From Burkholderiales bacterium (GTDB lineage: Bacteria; Pseudomonadota; Gammaproteobacteria; Burkholderiales; Burkholderiaceae_A): a stretch of 64,000 bases of DNA. Each line of letters begins with the position of its first letter. Position 1 is the first letter of the stretch. Made by a program: the position numbers and the translations under genes. Below the pieces are notes generated by a model. That model was not told the DNA's origin. It was given only the letters and a program-made list of their open reading frames with translations, and made no database searches. Shown in pieces: positions 12,738 to 22,794 of the stretch. The stretch lies in assembly GCA_027486725.1 (NCBI GenBank), contig JAIXOP010000011.1, positions 92,208 through 156,207 of the forward strand. The letters run 5' to 3'.

Positions 12738-14374
12738 CACGAATCTCCGTGGGAGGGTTTGGCCCCGGCATTGGGGCGGATGGAATCGGGCAGGATCTTG
12801 CCCTGAAAATCGTGCAGCAAGGCCTGAACCACCGGCGAGGCCGAAATGGCCGCCTGGGCCTCGGCAAGCTCCTTGGCCGACTGGGCATCGCGGCGGGCCA
12901 GCACGGTGTCGGCGGGGACCTCGGCCGCGCCGACCCGGACCTCAACGCTCACCGCGCAGGCCAGGGCCTCGCTCAAGACCTCGGCCAGCCGGAGCCGGGC
13001 GCGGCTGTCGGCCAGGCTCGCGCTGGCCACCGACAAGCGCACGGGCTGTCCTGCCGCCTCGGGCCATGCCTCGAGCGTGGACTGCACCGCGAGTTGTCGG
13101 GTCAGCCCCACCACCGGCAGCGAGGCCGCCAGAACTGGCCAGCCGCCGGGGGGCAATGGGGGTGGAACCGCGCCCTCGGCCCGCACCACCGCCTGAACCG
13201 GCGCCGGTGCCAGCAGGGGGGCCGTGGCCCGAGGCGACATCGGGGCTGGGGTGCGGCCCGCCATGGCGTCGGGCCGGAAAGCGAGCAGCCGAAGAATGGT
13301 GGCGCGCAGACCGGTGGTCTCGTCGGGGGCCAGGCCCAGATCGCGCCGCCCCAGGATGAGAATTTGGTAGAAGAGCTGAAGGCCCTCGGGCTTCATCGAT
13401 TGGGCGAGATCCACCCAGGGCTCGGACGACTCCCCCAGAACCTGACCCACCGAGATGTCGTGCACCAGTCGGGCCAGGCCCTCCAGGATGCTCTCGGCCA
13501 GCGCACCCTCGGCCACCAGAGCCTCGGCGGCAGCCAGGGCCTGGGCGGCATCGCCCGCCGTCACCCGCCGAAGCAGCTCCAGAAGCGCCTCGCTGCCGAC
13601 CCGGCCCAGCATCGAGCGCACGGTCGCGCCGTCGACGCGTCCGCCACCCACAGCGATGGCCTGATCGGTGAGCGAGAGAGCATCGCGCACACTGCCCTGC
13701 CCCGCCTGAGCAAGAAGGCGAATGGCCTCGGGCTCGTGGCCAATGCCCTCGGCCTCGAGCACTCGAACGAGGTGCTGCTCGAGCACCTCGGGCCGCACAT
13801 TGCGCAAGGAAAACTGCAGGCAGCGCGAGAGCACGGTGACCGGGATCTTTTGTGGGTCGGTGGTGGCCAAGACGAAGATCACCCGGGGGGGCGGCTCCTC
13901 CAGGGTCTTGAGCATCGCATTGAAGGCATGGCCGCTCAGCATGTGGACTTCATCCACCACAAAGACCTTGGTGCGGCCGGCCGACGGGGCAAATCGGGAC
14001 TGCTCCAGCAGCTGCTGAATTTCACCAACGCCGCGGTTGGATGCGGCATCGAGTTCGAGGTAATCCACAAACCGGCCGGAATCAATGCCCACGCAGGCGC
14101 TGCATTGGCCACACGGCTCCGAGCCCACACCGACCTCGCAGTTGAGGGCCTTGGCCAGGATGCGGGCCAGGGTGGTTTTTCCCACCCCGCGCGAGCCGGT
14201 GAGGAGGTATGCGTGGTGGAGCCTGCCCTGGGAGAGCCCGTGCTGGAGTGCCGCGACCACCACTTCTTGGCCGATGACCGACTCAAAGCGCCGGGGCCGG
14301 TACTTGCGCGCCAGCACAGCGGGGGCGGTGTTGCCGCCCGCGGCAGCGTTGGAGTCGGGGAAAAGGCTATCCAA
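12737..14374 (-). CDS. dnaX: DNA polymerase III subunits gamma/tau
   Basis: Clamp-loader ATPase of the replisome. The core begins [18 protein letters not shown], followed by Walker [10 protein letters not shown] (about residues 60-68), a zinc-binding cysteine cluster (C..CGQCSAC), Walker B VVDEVHML, and sensor-1 [10 protein letters not shown]. The C-terminal third is Pro/Ala-rich and ends with a tau-like domain. No ATG fits: TTG at 14374 is used here, giving 545 aa, and GTG at 14317 (directly before LARKYRP) is the alternative. The frame is open further upstream but enters the SRP RNA. No obvious gamma-frameshift slippery site was seen. Confidence 0.93.
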   Translation of the reverse strand: MDSLFPDSNAAAGGNTAPAVLARKYRPRRFESVIGQEVVVAALQHGLSQGRLHHAYLLTGSRGVGKTTLARILAKALNCEVGVGSEPCGQCSACVGIDSGRFVDYLELDAASNRGVGEIQQLLEQSRFAPSAGRTKVFVVDEVHMLSGHAFNAMLKTLEEPPPRVIFVLATTDPQKIPVTVLSRCLQFSLRNVRPEVLEQHLVRVLEAEGIGHEPEAIRLLAQAGQGSVRDALSLTDQAIAVGGGRVDGATVRSMLGRVGSEALLELLRRVTAGDAAQALAAAEALVAEGALAESILEGLARLVHDISVGQVLGESSEPWVDLAQSMKPEGLQLFYQILILGRRDLGLAPDETTGLRATILRLLAFRPDAMAGRTPAPMSPRATAPLLAPAPVQAVVRAEGAVPPPLPPGGWPVLAASLPVVGLTRQLAVQSTLEAWPEAAGQPVRLSVASASLADSRARLRLAEVLSEALACAVSVEVRVGAAEVPADTVLARRDAQSAKELAEAQAAISASPVVQALLHDFQGKILPDSIRPNAGAKPSHGDS

Positions 14375-14451
14375 GTGGGGAGTCCAGCGTGAGGTGTCGA
14401 GCGGCGGGTTCAGCGTTGACGTCCAGCGGCGTTGCCTGGGCAGACCGGAGG

Positions 14452-14549
14452 GGGCGAGCCGTTCCCCCGGCACTTGAAAGTGGCTGCTGGGGCTGCTTCG
14501 TTCCCGACCTGACCCGGTTGACAGTCTTCCAATGCGGGGCGACCCGCCC
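14452..14549 (-). ncRNA. ffs: Signal recognition particle 4.5S RNA (bacterial small type)
   Basis: The minus strand contains the SRP apical-loop core GGTCAGGTCGGGAACGAAGC, which carries the GGAA-type tetraloop and the conserved internal loops that bind Ffh. Flanking sequences pair into one long hairpin: GGGCGGGTCG at the 5' end with CGGCTCGCCC at the 3' end, and CCCC with GGGG inside. The total is about 98 nt. Its location directly upstream of dnaX is the usual one in Betaproteobacteria. Ends are set from the closing stem and may be off by a few bases. Confidence 0.9.
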
Positions 14550-14560
14550 GAGCCCGAAGT

Positions 14561-15211
14561 CTACCCCCGATTGATGGCAAGGCTGAGCACGAACTCCTCG
14601 GCTCGGGAGTCCGACTGGCGAAGAACCTCGCCCGAGGCCAGGAGCAGAAAACCCTCGGGCAGGGTCGATGGCGCTCCGGCGAGCATCTGCCGGTATTGCC
14701 AGAGCTGCGCGCCGTAGGTCTCCCACTGCGGTCGGTCGGCCTGCCATTTGTAGTCGATGACCCGACGAACCTCGCCCGAGGCCGGCTCGCGCAGCAGCAG
14801 ATCTGGCCTGCGCTGTCGAAGCAGGCCTTCGCCATCGATGTCGGCGAGAAATCCCACCTCCACCTCCCGCACGAGCAGGCCTGCGGCGCTCTTGGACGCC
14901 GCCGCAGTGGTTGATGACGCATCGGCCAGCCCGAGGAGCTGTCGATGCGGGGGCGACCGGAGAATATCCAGGACCGAGGCCACGACCTCGGCCTGCACGA
15001 CGCCCGGTAGGCCCATGGGCGCCAGCAGGCGTTGGACCCAGGGGCTGCGGCAGACCCGGTCCACCGAATCATCGCTGCCCGAATCGGGAGCGGGCCGGCC
15101 ATCGAGCCAGACCAGAAGTGGCGTCGGCACCTCCAGCAGCCGGTGAAAGGCCATCCCACGCCGCTGCGGCAGGGTGTTGGTGGGGGTTGATGCTGTGAAG
15201 ACCCCGGTCAT
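14561..15211 (-). CDS. PD-(D/E)XK nuclease, detached C-terminal domain of an AddA-type helicase-nuclease
   Basis: A 216-aa protein starting at MTGVFTAS. It carries the features of the RecB/AddA nuclease domain: H23 in FHRLLE, an acidic pair around REVEVGF, D137 in PDLLLRE, and D153-x-K155 in VIDYKWQ. Its ATG overlaps the TGA of the helicase gene upstream (ATGA). It therefore looks like the nuclease half of AddA made as a separate, coupled polypeptide. It would cut single strands as the helicase unwinds broken DNA ends. Usually the two halves form one protein of about 1100 aa. A sequencing frameshift is a possible alternative explanation for the split. Confidence 0.85.
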   Translation of the reverse strand: MTGVFTASTPTNTLPQRRGMAFHRLLEVPTPLLVWLDGRPAPDSGSDDSVDRVCRSPWVQRLLAPMGLPGVVQAEVVASVLDILRSPPHRQLLGLADASSTTAAASKSAAGLLVREVEVGFLADIDGEGLLRQRRPDLLLREPASGEVRRVIDYKWQADRPQWETYGAQLWQYRQMLAGAPSTLPEGFLLLASGEVLRQSDSRAEEFVLSLAINRG

Positions 15212-17949
15212 CGAACGGCCACCTCTGCAGAAGCGGGCCACGGCCGCACCTCACTCTGGGCGAGGGCCCAGAGGGCGGCCAGTCCACTGGGACCGGCCTG
15301 CGCATCGCCGAGGTGTTGGAGGGCCGCAGCCTTGGGCGGCGCCAATCCCGAGAGCAACACCATCGACTGCGCCCGCGTCATCGCGACATAGGCGAGATGG
15401 AAATCCTCCTGCACCCGATGCTGGCGGAGGGCGCGCCAGCGCTCGAGCAGCCCACCCAGCGCGGGGGGCTCCGAACGGCTTCCCAGGCGCAGGCCCGCCA
15501 GATGGGCATGGCCATCCGCCCAGTCCTCAAACAGCTGAAGGCCCGACTCGGCACGACGCCGCGAGTCCATGCCCGCCAGGATGACCACCGGCGACTCCAG
15601 GCCCTTGGCCGCGTGCACCGACTGGATCTGAACCGCATCGAGGGTCTCGGGCAGAACACCCGGCCCGCCCGTGGCCTCGCCGCCGGCCAGGAGCCTCTCC
15701 TCCATGTCCTGAAGGCAGGGCAGCAGGCCCGGAAGTCGGCCGGCCTCGCTCTGCAAGGCAAAAACCAGCAGCGCCTGCAGGTTGGCCAGAGTCTGGGCGG
15801 GCGGCTGCGGGGCATAGCCCAGGGCCCAGCGCTCCGGGCCCGAGCAACGCAGGATGTCACTCAGTGCCTCGGCTGCCGGAAGGACCGGCAGAATGGGCCT
15901 GAGCAGGCTCGCCCACTCGGAGAGCTGTTGGGCGGCATTCTCGCCAGGCAGCCAACATCCTGCCGCCGCCAGGCGATGCTCGATGGGCTCCAGCCCCTCG
16001 ACGGCGAGGGCCCGAGCCAAGGACAGAAAATCCATCACCTCGGGCGAGGCCAAAAGACCCGACGCCCGGCTCGTGATGAAGGGAATGCCCGCCTCGGCCA
16101 GGCCGGCCTCGTAGGCGGGAAGCTGGGTCTTCACCGGCAGCAGGATGCGAATGTCTCGGTATGCGATCGCTCCGGCGCCATCGCCCACCAGCTGCACAAT
16201 CGCCGCAGCGATTCGGCGCCCCTCGGCCAGCGCCGCCGGGGGCGCAGAGTCCTCGTCATCGTCGGCGGAATCATCTGCACCGGAGGCGTGGGGTGCTCCC
16301 CGCGCCTCGGGGAGATCGCTGACTGAGGCCTCCGGTGCGGGCAGCCGCCAGGTGCCGTGGAGTTCCAGGGGCACCGTGCTCTGCGCCTTGGGCTGCGAGG
16401 CATGGGGTCGCAGGACCTCGCCACCGGGAATCCGGGGGCAGAGGCGGTTGAGATCGTCGACCACGGCCGGGCCACAGCGTCGGGTCGTGTCGGTGGCCTG
16501 AAGCACCGCGTTGTAGTGCGCGACCAGCCAATTGCTGGCAGAGCGGAACATGGCAAGCTGGGCCCCGCGAAAGCCGTAGATCGACTGCTTGGGGTCGCCC
16601 ACCAGAAAGACCGCCGGATGGTTCGCCTGGGGAATGCTCTGGCCGGTGTAGGCCTCGAGCCAGGTTCGGATCGTGGTCCACTGTGCCGGGCTGGTGTCTT
16701 GAAACTCATCGAGCAGAATCTGCTGATACCGGAGGTCGAGCCGCGACAGCGGATGCGCACTGCCCTCGCCCTGCACCAAGGACAGCGCAGCCGCCTCAAT
16801 GCCGGCGTGGTCGGTTTCATTGGTAGCGGCCTCATCATCGAGCTGAACCCGCTCCCAGAGGTGGGCGAGATCGGCGGCCAGACGCGTGCGCAAGCCATGT
16901 CGAGCCTCCCACTGGTGGGCCTCGGCCGCCAGCAGGGCCTCGCCCAGCCGGCCGAGCACCTCCGAGAGGCCCGAGGCCTGAAGTGCCGCCTGGAAGGCCT
17001 TGTCGCCCAGCTTCTTGCGCAAGGCGCGGTGGGGCGGCTGATCGAGGTCGAAGAGTTCGGGAACACTCTTGGTGCAGAAGCATTGAATCCAGGCCGCCCA
17101 GAGGGCATCGATCTCACCGGGATGGTCGCGCCAGGCCTGGCAGGCGGCATAGAGGGGCTGCGCCGTGGACGAGGCCTTGGACTGAGGCATGGCCGCCGGC
17201 AGGCCCTGCGCAAGCTGCTCGATGTCGGCGCGATGCTGCTCAAAAAAGCCCGCCCGATGGGCCTGCCGCCAGACAATGTAGCCATCGGCAGTGGATGCCT
17301 CGGGGGCCATGTTGTCGATCGGAGGCCACAGCGGTCCCGCCCGAAGGCTGCGCTGCGAGCGGCGCGCGGCCATCGCATGCAACAGACCCATGGCGGCGGT
17401 TTCTCCCTCGAGGGCAATGAGCTGGGCCAAGGCCGAGCCGCGTCGCCCCAACGATCTGCGCAAGACCTCATCGATCTGCCGGCGGCGCTGCTGCCAGGGC
17501 CGGGGCGCGAGTGCCAATGACTTGAGCCCCGCCAGAGGCAATGGACTCGATCGGAGAAGCCGCTGGTTCCACGCATCGAAGGTGGTGATGGTGGGCGCAT
17601 GCTCCGCCGCCAAGAATCGCTCGTAGACCTCCGAGGCCTGGCCCGCCAGACGGTGGGCCTCTTCCTCGGTGAGCCCCATAGCGCGCAACGACGACTCGGC
17701 CTCGGCCTCGCCCAAATCGGCGAGTTCCCGCAGGCGAGCGCTGACCCGCTGGGCCATCTCTGCGGCTGCCTTGCGCGTGAAGGTCAGGGCCAAGATCGCC
17801 TGAGGTGGGATGCCCTCCAAGAGGCAACGCAGGATGCGCGCACTCAGCAGCCAGGTCTTGCCACTGCCCGCGCAGGCCTCGACCACCACGCTGCGGCGCG
17901 GGTCGGTGGCAACCCGAACATCCAGGGCCGATGCGTTCACGGGCGTCAT
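15208..17949 (-). CDS. addA: UvrD/Rep-family helicase, AddA-like subunit lacking its nuclease domain
   Basis: A 913-aa superfamily 1 helicase. Motif I is ACAGSGKT (about residues 25-32), motif Ia LTFTRKAAAEM, motif II LLDEFQDTS (about 412), motif III GDPKQSIYGFRGA, motif V VHAAKGLES and motif VI YVAMTRAQ (about 855). The protein ends shortly after motif VI, where AddA normally continues into the nuclease domain. That domain is the next gene, overlapping by 4 bases. The ATG overlaps the addB stop in the same way. With AddB it should process double-strand breaks for RecA recombination and degrade foreign linear DNA. Confidence 0.92.
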   Translation of the reverse strand: MTPVNASALDVRVATDPRRSVVVEACAGSGKTWLLSARILRCLLEGIPPQAILALTFTRKAAAEMAQRVSARLRELADLGEAEAESSLRAMGLTEEEAHRLAGQASEVYERFLAAEHAPTITTFDAWNQRLLRSSPLPLAGLKSLALAPRPWQQRRRQIDEVLRRSLGRRGSALAQLIALEGETAAMGLLHAMAARRSQRSLRAGPLWPPIDNMAPEASTADGYIVWRQAHRAGFFEQHRADIEQLAQGLPAAMPQSKASSTAQPLYAACQAWRDHPGEIDALWAAWIQCFCTKSVPELFDLDQPPHRALRKKLGDKAFQAALQASGLSEVLGRLGEALLAAEAHQWEARHGLRTRLAADLAHLWERVQLDDEAATNETDHAGIEAAALSLVQGEGSAHPLSRLDLRYQQILLDEFQDTSPAQWTTIRTWLEAYTGQSIPQANHPAVFLVGDPKQSIYGFRGAQLAMFRSASNWLVAHYNAVLQATDTTRRCGPAVVDDLNRLCPRIPGGEVLRPHASQPKAQSTVPLELHGTWRLPAPEASVSDLPEARGAPHASGADDSADDDEDSAPPAALAEGRRIAAAIVQLVGDGAGAIAYRDIRILLPVKTQLPAYEAGLAEAGIPFITSRASGLLASPEVMDFLSLARALAVEGLEPIEHRLAAAGCWLPGENAAQQLSEWASLLRPILPVLPAAEALSDILRCSGPERWALGYAPQPPAQTLANLQALLVFALQSEAGRLPGLLPCLQDMEERLLAGGEATGGPGVLPETLDAVQIQSVHAAKGLESPVVILAGMDSRRRAESGLQLFEDWADGHAHLAGLRLGSRSEPPALGGLLERWRALRQHRVQEDFHLAYVAMTRAQSMVLLSGLAPPKAAALQHLGDAQAGPSGLAALWALAQSEVRPWPASAEVAVR

Positions 17950-20513
17950 CCTCGACAGACCCCCGCGGCCGGGCAGTGCTGGCAGGCCTTGCCCCCCGTG
18001 CTGGCGCGAGCCCAGGCCGGAAACGCATTGGACTCCAGGGCCCGCACCAGGGCGGACTCCAGCCGGGCCAGGACGCCGGGCTCCGGTGTGGCCTCCAGCA
18101 GGTCAAAGCCCTCGCGCTGCATGGAGACCAGACCGAGCTGGGTCACAGGCCAGGCAGGCCGATCGGCGGGCGGCGAGATGGCGAGCATCTCGGCATAGAC
18201 CTGCAGCTGCAATGCGCCTGCGCCAGCGAATGGCTGATCGCCGTGCGCAATGCCATCTTTGAGCGTGCGCCGCAGGGACGAGGCACCGGTGGATTTGAAA
18301 TCGAGGAGTCGCCAGCTCTGAGGATGCGGCCGGTCGAGGCGATCGAACTGCCCCACCAGGGTGGTCCCCAGCACCGCCAGGGGCACTCGAAGCTGGAGTT
18401 CGCTGGCCTCGTGCACGACCCCCAGCGCTTGCTGTGCCCGAATCCAGGCCACCGCAGCCGGGGCCCGCTCGAGCAACGCCGGCACGCGGGGCAGGCCAGT
18501 TTGTTGGGCGAAGGCCTCGACCACCGCCTCGACCTCGACCGGAGCCTCGACCTCGGCCTCGGGCAGCGTTGCCGCAGCGAGCCACTGCATGAATCGGTGC
18601 AAAACGACTCCAGCATCGCTGGCCCCGGGGCTCGGCGCGAGGCTGGGGGCATTGCGGCCCCCCTGCAAGACCCGCCAGGAGAAGCGCTGCGGGCAGAGGG
18701 CGAAGTCGACCATGGCGCTCACACTGAGCTCGGCCGGGAGCTGCGGCACAGCCTGCAGCCCGGCCGCCGCATGTGGGCGGTGGGGTGAGCCCTGGGGCAA
18801 GGCACCGGTGGTTGGCCGGGCGGGAAGAGCCTGGACACCGCAGAGCCAGAGCAGGCGCTCCAGAGGCCTCGACCAGGCCAGGGCCTGCTCGGGCGCCACA
18901 CGAATGCCCAAGAGGTCGAGGCGAGCCCCCCGCTCGAGGATGCGCAGGATGGCCCCCAGAACCAGCCGATGCTCCTGCCCCGGCGCGAGCTCACCGAGGA
19001 GCATGGCCTCGGTCTCGGACTCGGCCAGGCGGGCCGGTGGCTGCGGCGGGAATTGATCGGCACTGCCGCCGAGGAGCAGCACATCGGCATCGACCATCTG
19101 GGCGGCCTCCTCAATGCCCACCACCCGCACCAGGGCCTGCGGACTGCGCAGGGTCAGATTGGCCTCTTGGAGACTGCGGCGCACCAGAGCGAGGTATCGC
19201 GGCCCTGTGATGGCGACGTCACCGCTGCTGGCTGCGGCCGCCTGCAGGGCAGACCAGATCGCCACCCCGCCCTCATCGGATTGGATGCAGGACATGAGGC
19301 CGAGCTCGGTGATGCGCTGCTCGAGCTCCATGTGCCAGGCCAGCGCTGGCCCCTCGGAGAACGGCCAAGGACGGATGGCCCGCAACAGCCCAGGCGGCAG
19401 GCTGGGGATGCCAGGATTCAGTGGACGACGGGCACGATCGGCGTGCCACCGCGCAAGGCCATCGGAGGGCCAATCGTCGGGAAGCCCCGGCAGGCTCTGA
19501 ACCCAGGGATGGGAGAGCCAGGCGGCCAGCGCCTGATGCGCCGATGCGTCGAGGGCCACCTCGAGCAGGCCCAGAACCGCCGTGCTGGAGACGCTGGTGA
19601 TGAGGCTGTAGCCGCTGGGGTCGTGCAGGGGAAGGCCAGCCTCGCGGGCCAAGGCCTGGAGCCGGCGCAGCAAGAGCCGATCGGCGGCCACCAGAGCAAG
19701 CCGACGGCCCTCGGCGCTCGCCTGCAATCCCCGCTCCAGGGCCCAGCCGGCGGCCTGCTCCAGGGTGCTCGCCTCGAAGGCTCGGAGGCGCAGCCCCCAG
19801 GGCGCAAGGACCTGCCTGCGCTGCGCGACGGTGTGCGCCGGCTGGGTGGGCACGGCCCCCGCAGATGTCCCCGCCCCAGACAACACCTCGGGGAAGGCCG
19901 CCGCAGACCGCTCGAGCGATTCGGGAAGCCAGGCAAGTTCCAAAGGCTCAACCCGGCCCCCCCAGCCCACCGCGGCCACCGCCTGCGCGAGGGGACTGGC
20001 AGGTCCCACCGAGACCAGCACCGCAGACTCCGCGGACTCCGGTGGATGGCGCTGGAGCCAAAACGCCAGATCGTTGGGATCGTGGGCTGCCCGATAAATG
20101 GGGGCCAGAATTGGGAGGGTGGTCTCGGGTGGCGCCCAGGGGACGGCAAGCAGGCCGGCGGCTTGGGCGACCTCCAGAAAGTCCCAGCACTCAAAAAGCC
20201 GAACCCATTCGGCCGCAAGCTGCTGCGCTGCGGCTGGGCTCATGGGCGGGGCCGAGGCATCGAGCTGACGATGTTCCAGCAGCGCTGCAAGCTCGGCGAC
20301 CCTCTGACGTCGGGAGCGTGGAACGTCATCAACTGCGCGCGCACGGTGCAAAAAACCCTCGTCGATGGCCTCGAGTCCCAGCCAGCGGGGCAGGACCCGG
20401 GCACCACGGCCCGCCATCAAACCCTGGATGGCCGGCCTCAGGCCCGGTCGAGAGACCAGAAGGGTCGTGCTGTGGCTGCAGTGGTCGAGGATGTCCTGGG
20501 CTTGCGAGGGCAT
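17946..20513 (-). CDS. addB: AddB-like PD-(D/E)XK nuclease subunit of the double-strand-break repair complex
   Basis: An 855-aa protein with an inactive-helicase-like N-terminal half and a C-terminal nuclease domain (LLDFKSTG at about residue 737). A terminal cysteine group C..CPAAGVC, together with an upstream cysteine in FALCPQRFSW, matches the iron-sulfur cluster ligands of AddB nucleases. The start at MPSQAQDIL (20513) was chosen because the preceding in-frame residues look non-coding. It is first in the addB-addA-nuclease operon, with 4-base overlaps, and divergent from trxA. Confidence 0.88.
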   Translation of the reverse strand: MPSQAQDILDHCSHSTTLLVSRPGLRPAIQGLMAGRGARVLPRWLGLEAIDEGFLHRARAVDDVPRSRRQRVAELAALLEHRQLDASAPPMSPAAAQQLAAEWVRLFECWDFLEVAQAAGLLAVPWAPPETTLPILAPIYRAAHDPNDLAFWLQRHPPESAESAVLVSVGPASPLAQAVAAVGWGGRVEPLELAWLPESLERSAAAFPEVLSGAGTSAGAVPTQPAHTVAQRRQVLAPWGLRLRAFEASTLEQAAGWALERGLQASAEGRRLALVAADRLLLRRLQALAREAGLPLHDPSGYSLITSVSSTAVLGLLEVALDASAHQALAAWLSHPWVQSLPGLPDDWPSDGLARWHADRARRPLNPGIPSLPPGLLRAIRPWPFSEGPALAWHMELEQRITELGLMSCIQSDEGGVAIWSALQAAAASSGDVAITGPRYLALVRRSLQEANLTLRSPQALVRVVGIEEAAQMVDADVLLLGGSADQFPPQPPARLAESETEAMLLGELAPGQEHRLVLGAILRILERGARLDLLGIRVAPEQALAWSRPLERLLWLCGVQALPARPTTGALPQGSPHRPHAAAGLQAVPQLPAELSVSAMVDFALCPQRFSWRVLQGGRNAPSLAPSPGASDAGVVLHRFMQWLAAATLPEAEVEAPVEVEAVVEAFAQQTGLPRVPALLERAPAAVAWIRAQQALGVVHEASELQLRVPLAVLGTTLVGQFDRLDRPHPQSWRLLDFKSTGASSLRRTLKDGIAHGDQPFAGAGALQLQVYAEMLAISPPADRPAWPVTQLGLVSMQREGFDLLEATPEPGVLARLESALVRALESNAFPAWARASTGGKACQHCPAAGVCRG

Positions 20514-20771
20514 GGGATTGTGGTAGTCTGAAGCGCAGTAGGGCATGCATGGCGGGCATTGAAACACCCAAGCCCCCATTAAACAGTCTCTCCGGATCGT
20601 GCGGTGATCCTGCACCGGTCCAGTGCTCAAAACCCCCAAAAATCCCAAAAATTCTTCCGCTGGCCATCGCCCATTCCCGACGGCGTCTTGGCCACCTCAG
20701 GGCCCAACCCAGCGTGGCCGAATCAAGCCCCCCAGTCCATTTCCACTCCTTCCCAACCCAAGGACCATCCC
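20514..20771. other. Divergent intergenic region between addB and trxA
   Basis: 258 bp separating the divergent addB and trxA genes. It must hold promoters for both. It contains an AT-richer patch around 20575-20590 and 20630-20660, but no convincing -35/-10 pair was identified. A ribosome site AAGGA lies just upstream of the trxA ATG. Confidence 0.4.
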
Positions 20772-21098
20772 ATGAGCGATACCGTCAAAGTCGTGACCGA
20801 CGCCAATTTCAATGCCGAAGTGCTCCAGGCCAGCCTGCCCGTTCTGGTCGACTTCTGGGCCGAGTGGTGCGGCCCCTGCAAAATGATTGCCCCCATCGTG
20901 GCCGAGCTCAGCAAGGACTTTGCCGGCAAGGTGGTGGTGGCCAAGATGAACGTCGATGAGAACCCCAAGGTTCCCGCCGATCACAACATCCGCGGCATCC
21001 CCACGCTCATCCTGTTCAAGGACGGCAAGGTGGCCGCACAGAAGGTTGGTGCCGCATCGCGCACCCAACTGACCGACTGGCTCAACAGCCAAATCTAA
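20772..21098 (+). CDS. trxA: Thioredoxin 1
   Basis: A 108-aa cytoplasmic disulfide reductase. The redox motif WCGPCK is present, with the conserved VDFWAEWC lead-in, the cis-proline loop [11 protein letters not shown], and the buried Asp and Lys of the family. The ATG at 20772 follows an AAGGA ribosome site at about 8 nt. It is 2 to 8 bp upstream of rho, the classical trxA-rho arrangement. It supplies electrons to ribonucleotide reductase, methionine sulfoxide reductases and others. Confidence 0.98.
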   Translation: MSDTVKVVTDANFNAEVLQASLPVLVDFWAEWCGPCKMIAPIVAELSKDFAGKVVVAKMNVDENPKVPADHNIRGIPTLILFKDGKVAAQKVGAASRTQLTDWLNSQI

Positions 21099-21106
21099 GC
21101 GTGGCC

Positions 21107-22369
21107 ATGACCCTTTCCGAACTGAAGTCAATGCCAGTGACGCAGTTGGTCGAACTGGCCAACAGCCTCGAGGTTGAAAACGCAAGCCGGATGCGCAAAC
21201 AGGAGCTGATGTTTGCGATCCTTAAAAAGAAGGGCAAGACCGGGGAGCAGATCTTCGGCGACGGCGTGCTCGAAGTCCTGCCCGACGGCTTTGGTTTCCT
21301 GCGCGCGCCCGAGTCGTCCTATCTCGCCAGCCCCGACGACATCTACCTCTCGCCCTCGCAGGTCCGCCGATTCAATCTGCACACCGGCGACAGCGTGGAA
21401 GGCGAGGTCCGGACCCCCAAAGATGGGGAGCGGTACTTCTCGCTGACCAAGCTCGACCGCATCAACGGCAAGGCCCCCGAGGCGTCGAAGAACCGCATCC
21501 TGTTCGAGAACCTCACTCCCCTCTTCCCGCAGGAGCCGATCCGTCTCGAGCGTGACATGAAGGGTGAGGAAAACATCACGGGCCGGATCATCGACATGAT
21601 CTCGCCCATCGGCAAGGGCCAGCGTGGACTGCTGGTGGCCCCGCCCAAGAGCGGCAAGACGGTGATGATGCAAAACATTGCCCACGCCATCACCACCAAC
21701 TATCCGGAGATCACCCTCATTGTGCTGCTCATCGATGAGCGCCCCGAAGAGGTCACCGAGATGCAGCGCAGCGTGCGCGGCGAGGTGGTGGCCTCGACCT
21801 TCGACGAGCCCGCCACACGCCATGTGCAGGTCGCTGAAATGGTGATCGAAAAGGCCAAGCGGCTGGTGGAGCACAAAAAAGACGTGGTGATCCTGCTCGA
21901 CTCGATCACGCGACTGGCCCGGGCCTACAACACGGTGGTGCCCACCTCCGGAAAGATTCTGAGCGGCGGTGTCGACGCCAACGCCCTGCATCGGCCCAAG
22001 CGCTTCTTCGGTGCTGCCCGAAACATCGAAGAAGGCGGCTCCCTCACCATCATCGCCACGGCGCTCATCGAGACTGGCTCCCGGATGGATGAGGTGATCT
22101 ACGAGGAGTTCAAGGGCACCGGAAACATGGAAGTCCACCTGGAGCGGCGCCTGGCAGAAAAGCGGGTCTACCCCGCCATCAACATCAACCGCTCGGGAAC
22201 CCGAAAAGAAGAACTCCTCATCGAGCCCGACAAGCTCCAGAAGATCTGGATCCTGCGCAAGCTGCTGCACGACATGGACGAAATCCAGGCGGTCGAATTC
22301 CTGCTGCCCAAGCTGCGCCAGACCAAGAACAACAACGAGTTCTTCGACATGATGAGAAAAGGCGGATAA
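21107..22369 (+). CDS. rho: Transcription termination factor Rho
   Basis: A 420-aa hexameric RNA helicase. The N-terminal Rho domain is followed by the cold-shock-like RNA-binding fold (DGFGFLRAP). The ATPase has Walker A PPKSGKT, the Q-loop region [19 protein letters not shown] and the R-loop. ATG at 21107 is preferred; an in-frame GTG at 21101 would add two residues. It is cotranscribed with trxA. High GC and the shortage of U-tract hairpins in this chromosome suggest heavy reliance on Rho for termination. Confidence 0.98.
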   Translation: MTLSELKSMPVTQLVELANSLEVENASRMRKQELMFAILKKKGKTGEQIFGDGVLEVLPDGFGFLRAPESSYLASPDDIYLSPSQVRRFNLHTGDSVEGEVRTPKDGERYFSLTKLDRINGKAPEASKNRILFENLTPLFPQEPIRLERDMKGEENITGRIIDMISPIGKGQRGLLVAPPKSGKTVMMQNIAHAITTNYPEITLIVLLIDERPEEVTEMQRSVRGEVVASTFDEPATRHVQVAEMVIEKAKRLVEHKKDVVILLDSITRLARAYNTVVPTSGKILSGGVDANALHRPKRFFGAARNIEEGGSLTIIATALIETGSRMDEVIYEEFKGTGNMEVHLERRLAEKRVYPAININRSGTRKEELLIEPDKLQKIWILRKLLHDMDEIQAVEFLLPKLRQTKNNNEFFDMMRKGG

Positions 22370-22502
22370 AGCAGTACAATCCGCGGTTTACCGGGACCAG
22401 ACACGTGGGGCGGCGAGAGACCTTGCAGTTCAGACCTGCCGCCCTGGCGATCACCGACATCTTCACGGGCCCCGTGCCCAGGCAACCCAGAAAGGCTTCA
22501 CC

Positions 22503-22772
22503 ATGAAAGAAGGCATTCACCCCAACTACCGCGAAGTCGTCTTCCAAGACATGTCGAACGACTTCCAGTTCATCACCCGCTCGACCGTCCAGACCAAGGA
22601 AAAGATCACTTGGAAAGACGGCAAGGAGTATCCGCTCTACAAGCTCGATACCTCATCGGAGTCGCACCCCTTCTACACCGGCACCCAGAAGATGATGGAC
22701 ACCGCCGGACGGGTCGAGAAATTCCGCCAGAAGTTCGGCGCCAAGCGCGGAGGCGGCAAGGCTTCGGCCTAA
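22503..22772 (+). CDS. rpmE2: 50S ribosomal protein L31 type B
   Basis: An 89-aa ribosomal protein. The sequence [16 protein letters not shown] and the [10 protein letters not shown] motif identify L31. The zinc-binding CxxC pair is absent, which is the type B (zinc-independent, C-minus) form usually linked to zinc-limitation responses. It lies 133 bp after rho; this leader contains no obvious terminator. The start has a purine-rich ribosome site (AGAAAGG). Confidence 0.96.
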   Translation: MKEGIHPNYREVVFQDMSNDFQFITRSTVQTKEKITWKDGKEYPLYKLDTSSESHPFYTGTQKMMDTAGRVEKFRQKFGAKRGGGKASA

Positions 22773-22794
22773 GTCGCTGCGGCGCTCAGATCTC

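Noticed and set aside
14410..14747. Minus-strand frames overlapping the SRP RNA, including the long upstream extension of dnaX
   Set aside because: The SRP RNA core and pairing are clear; translated sequence there shows no homology.
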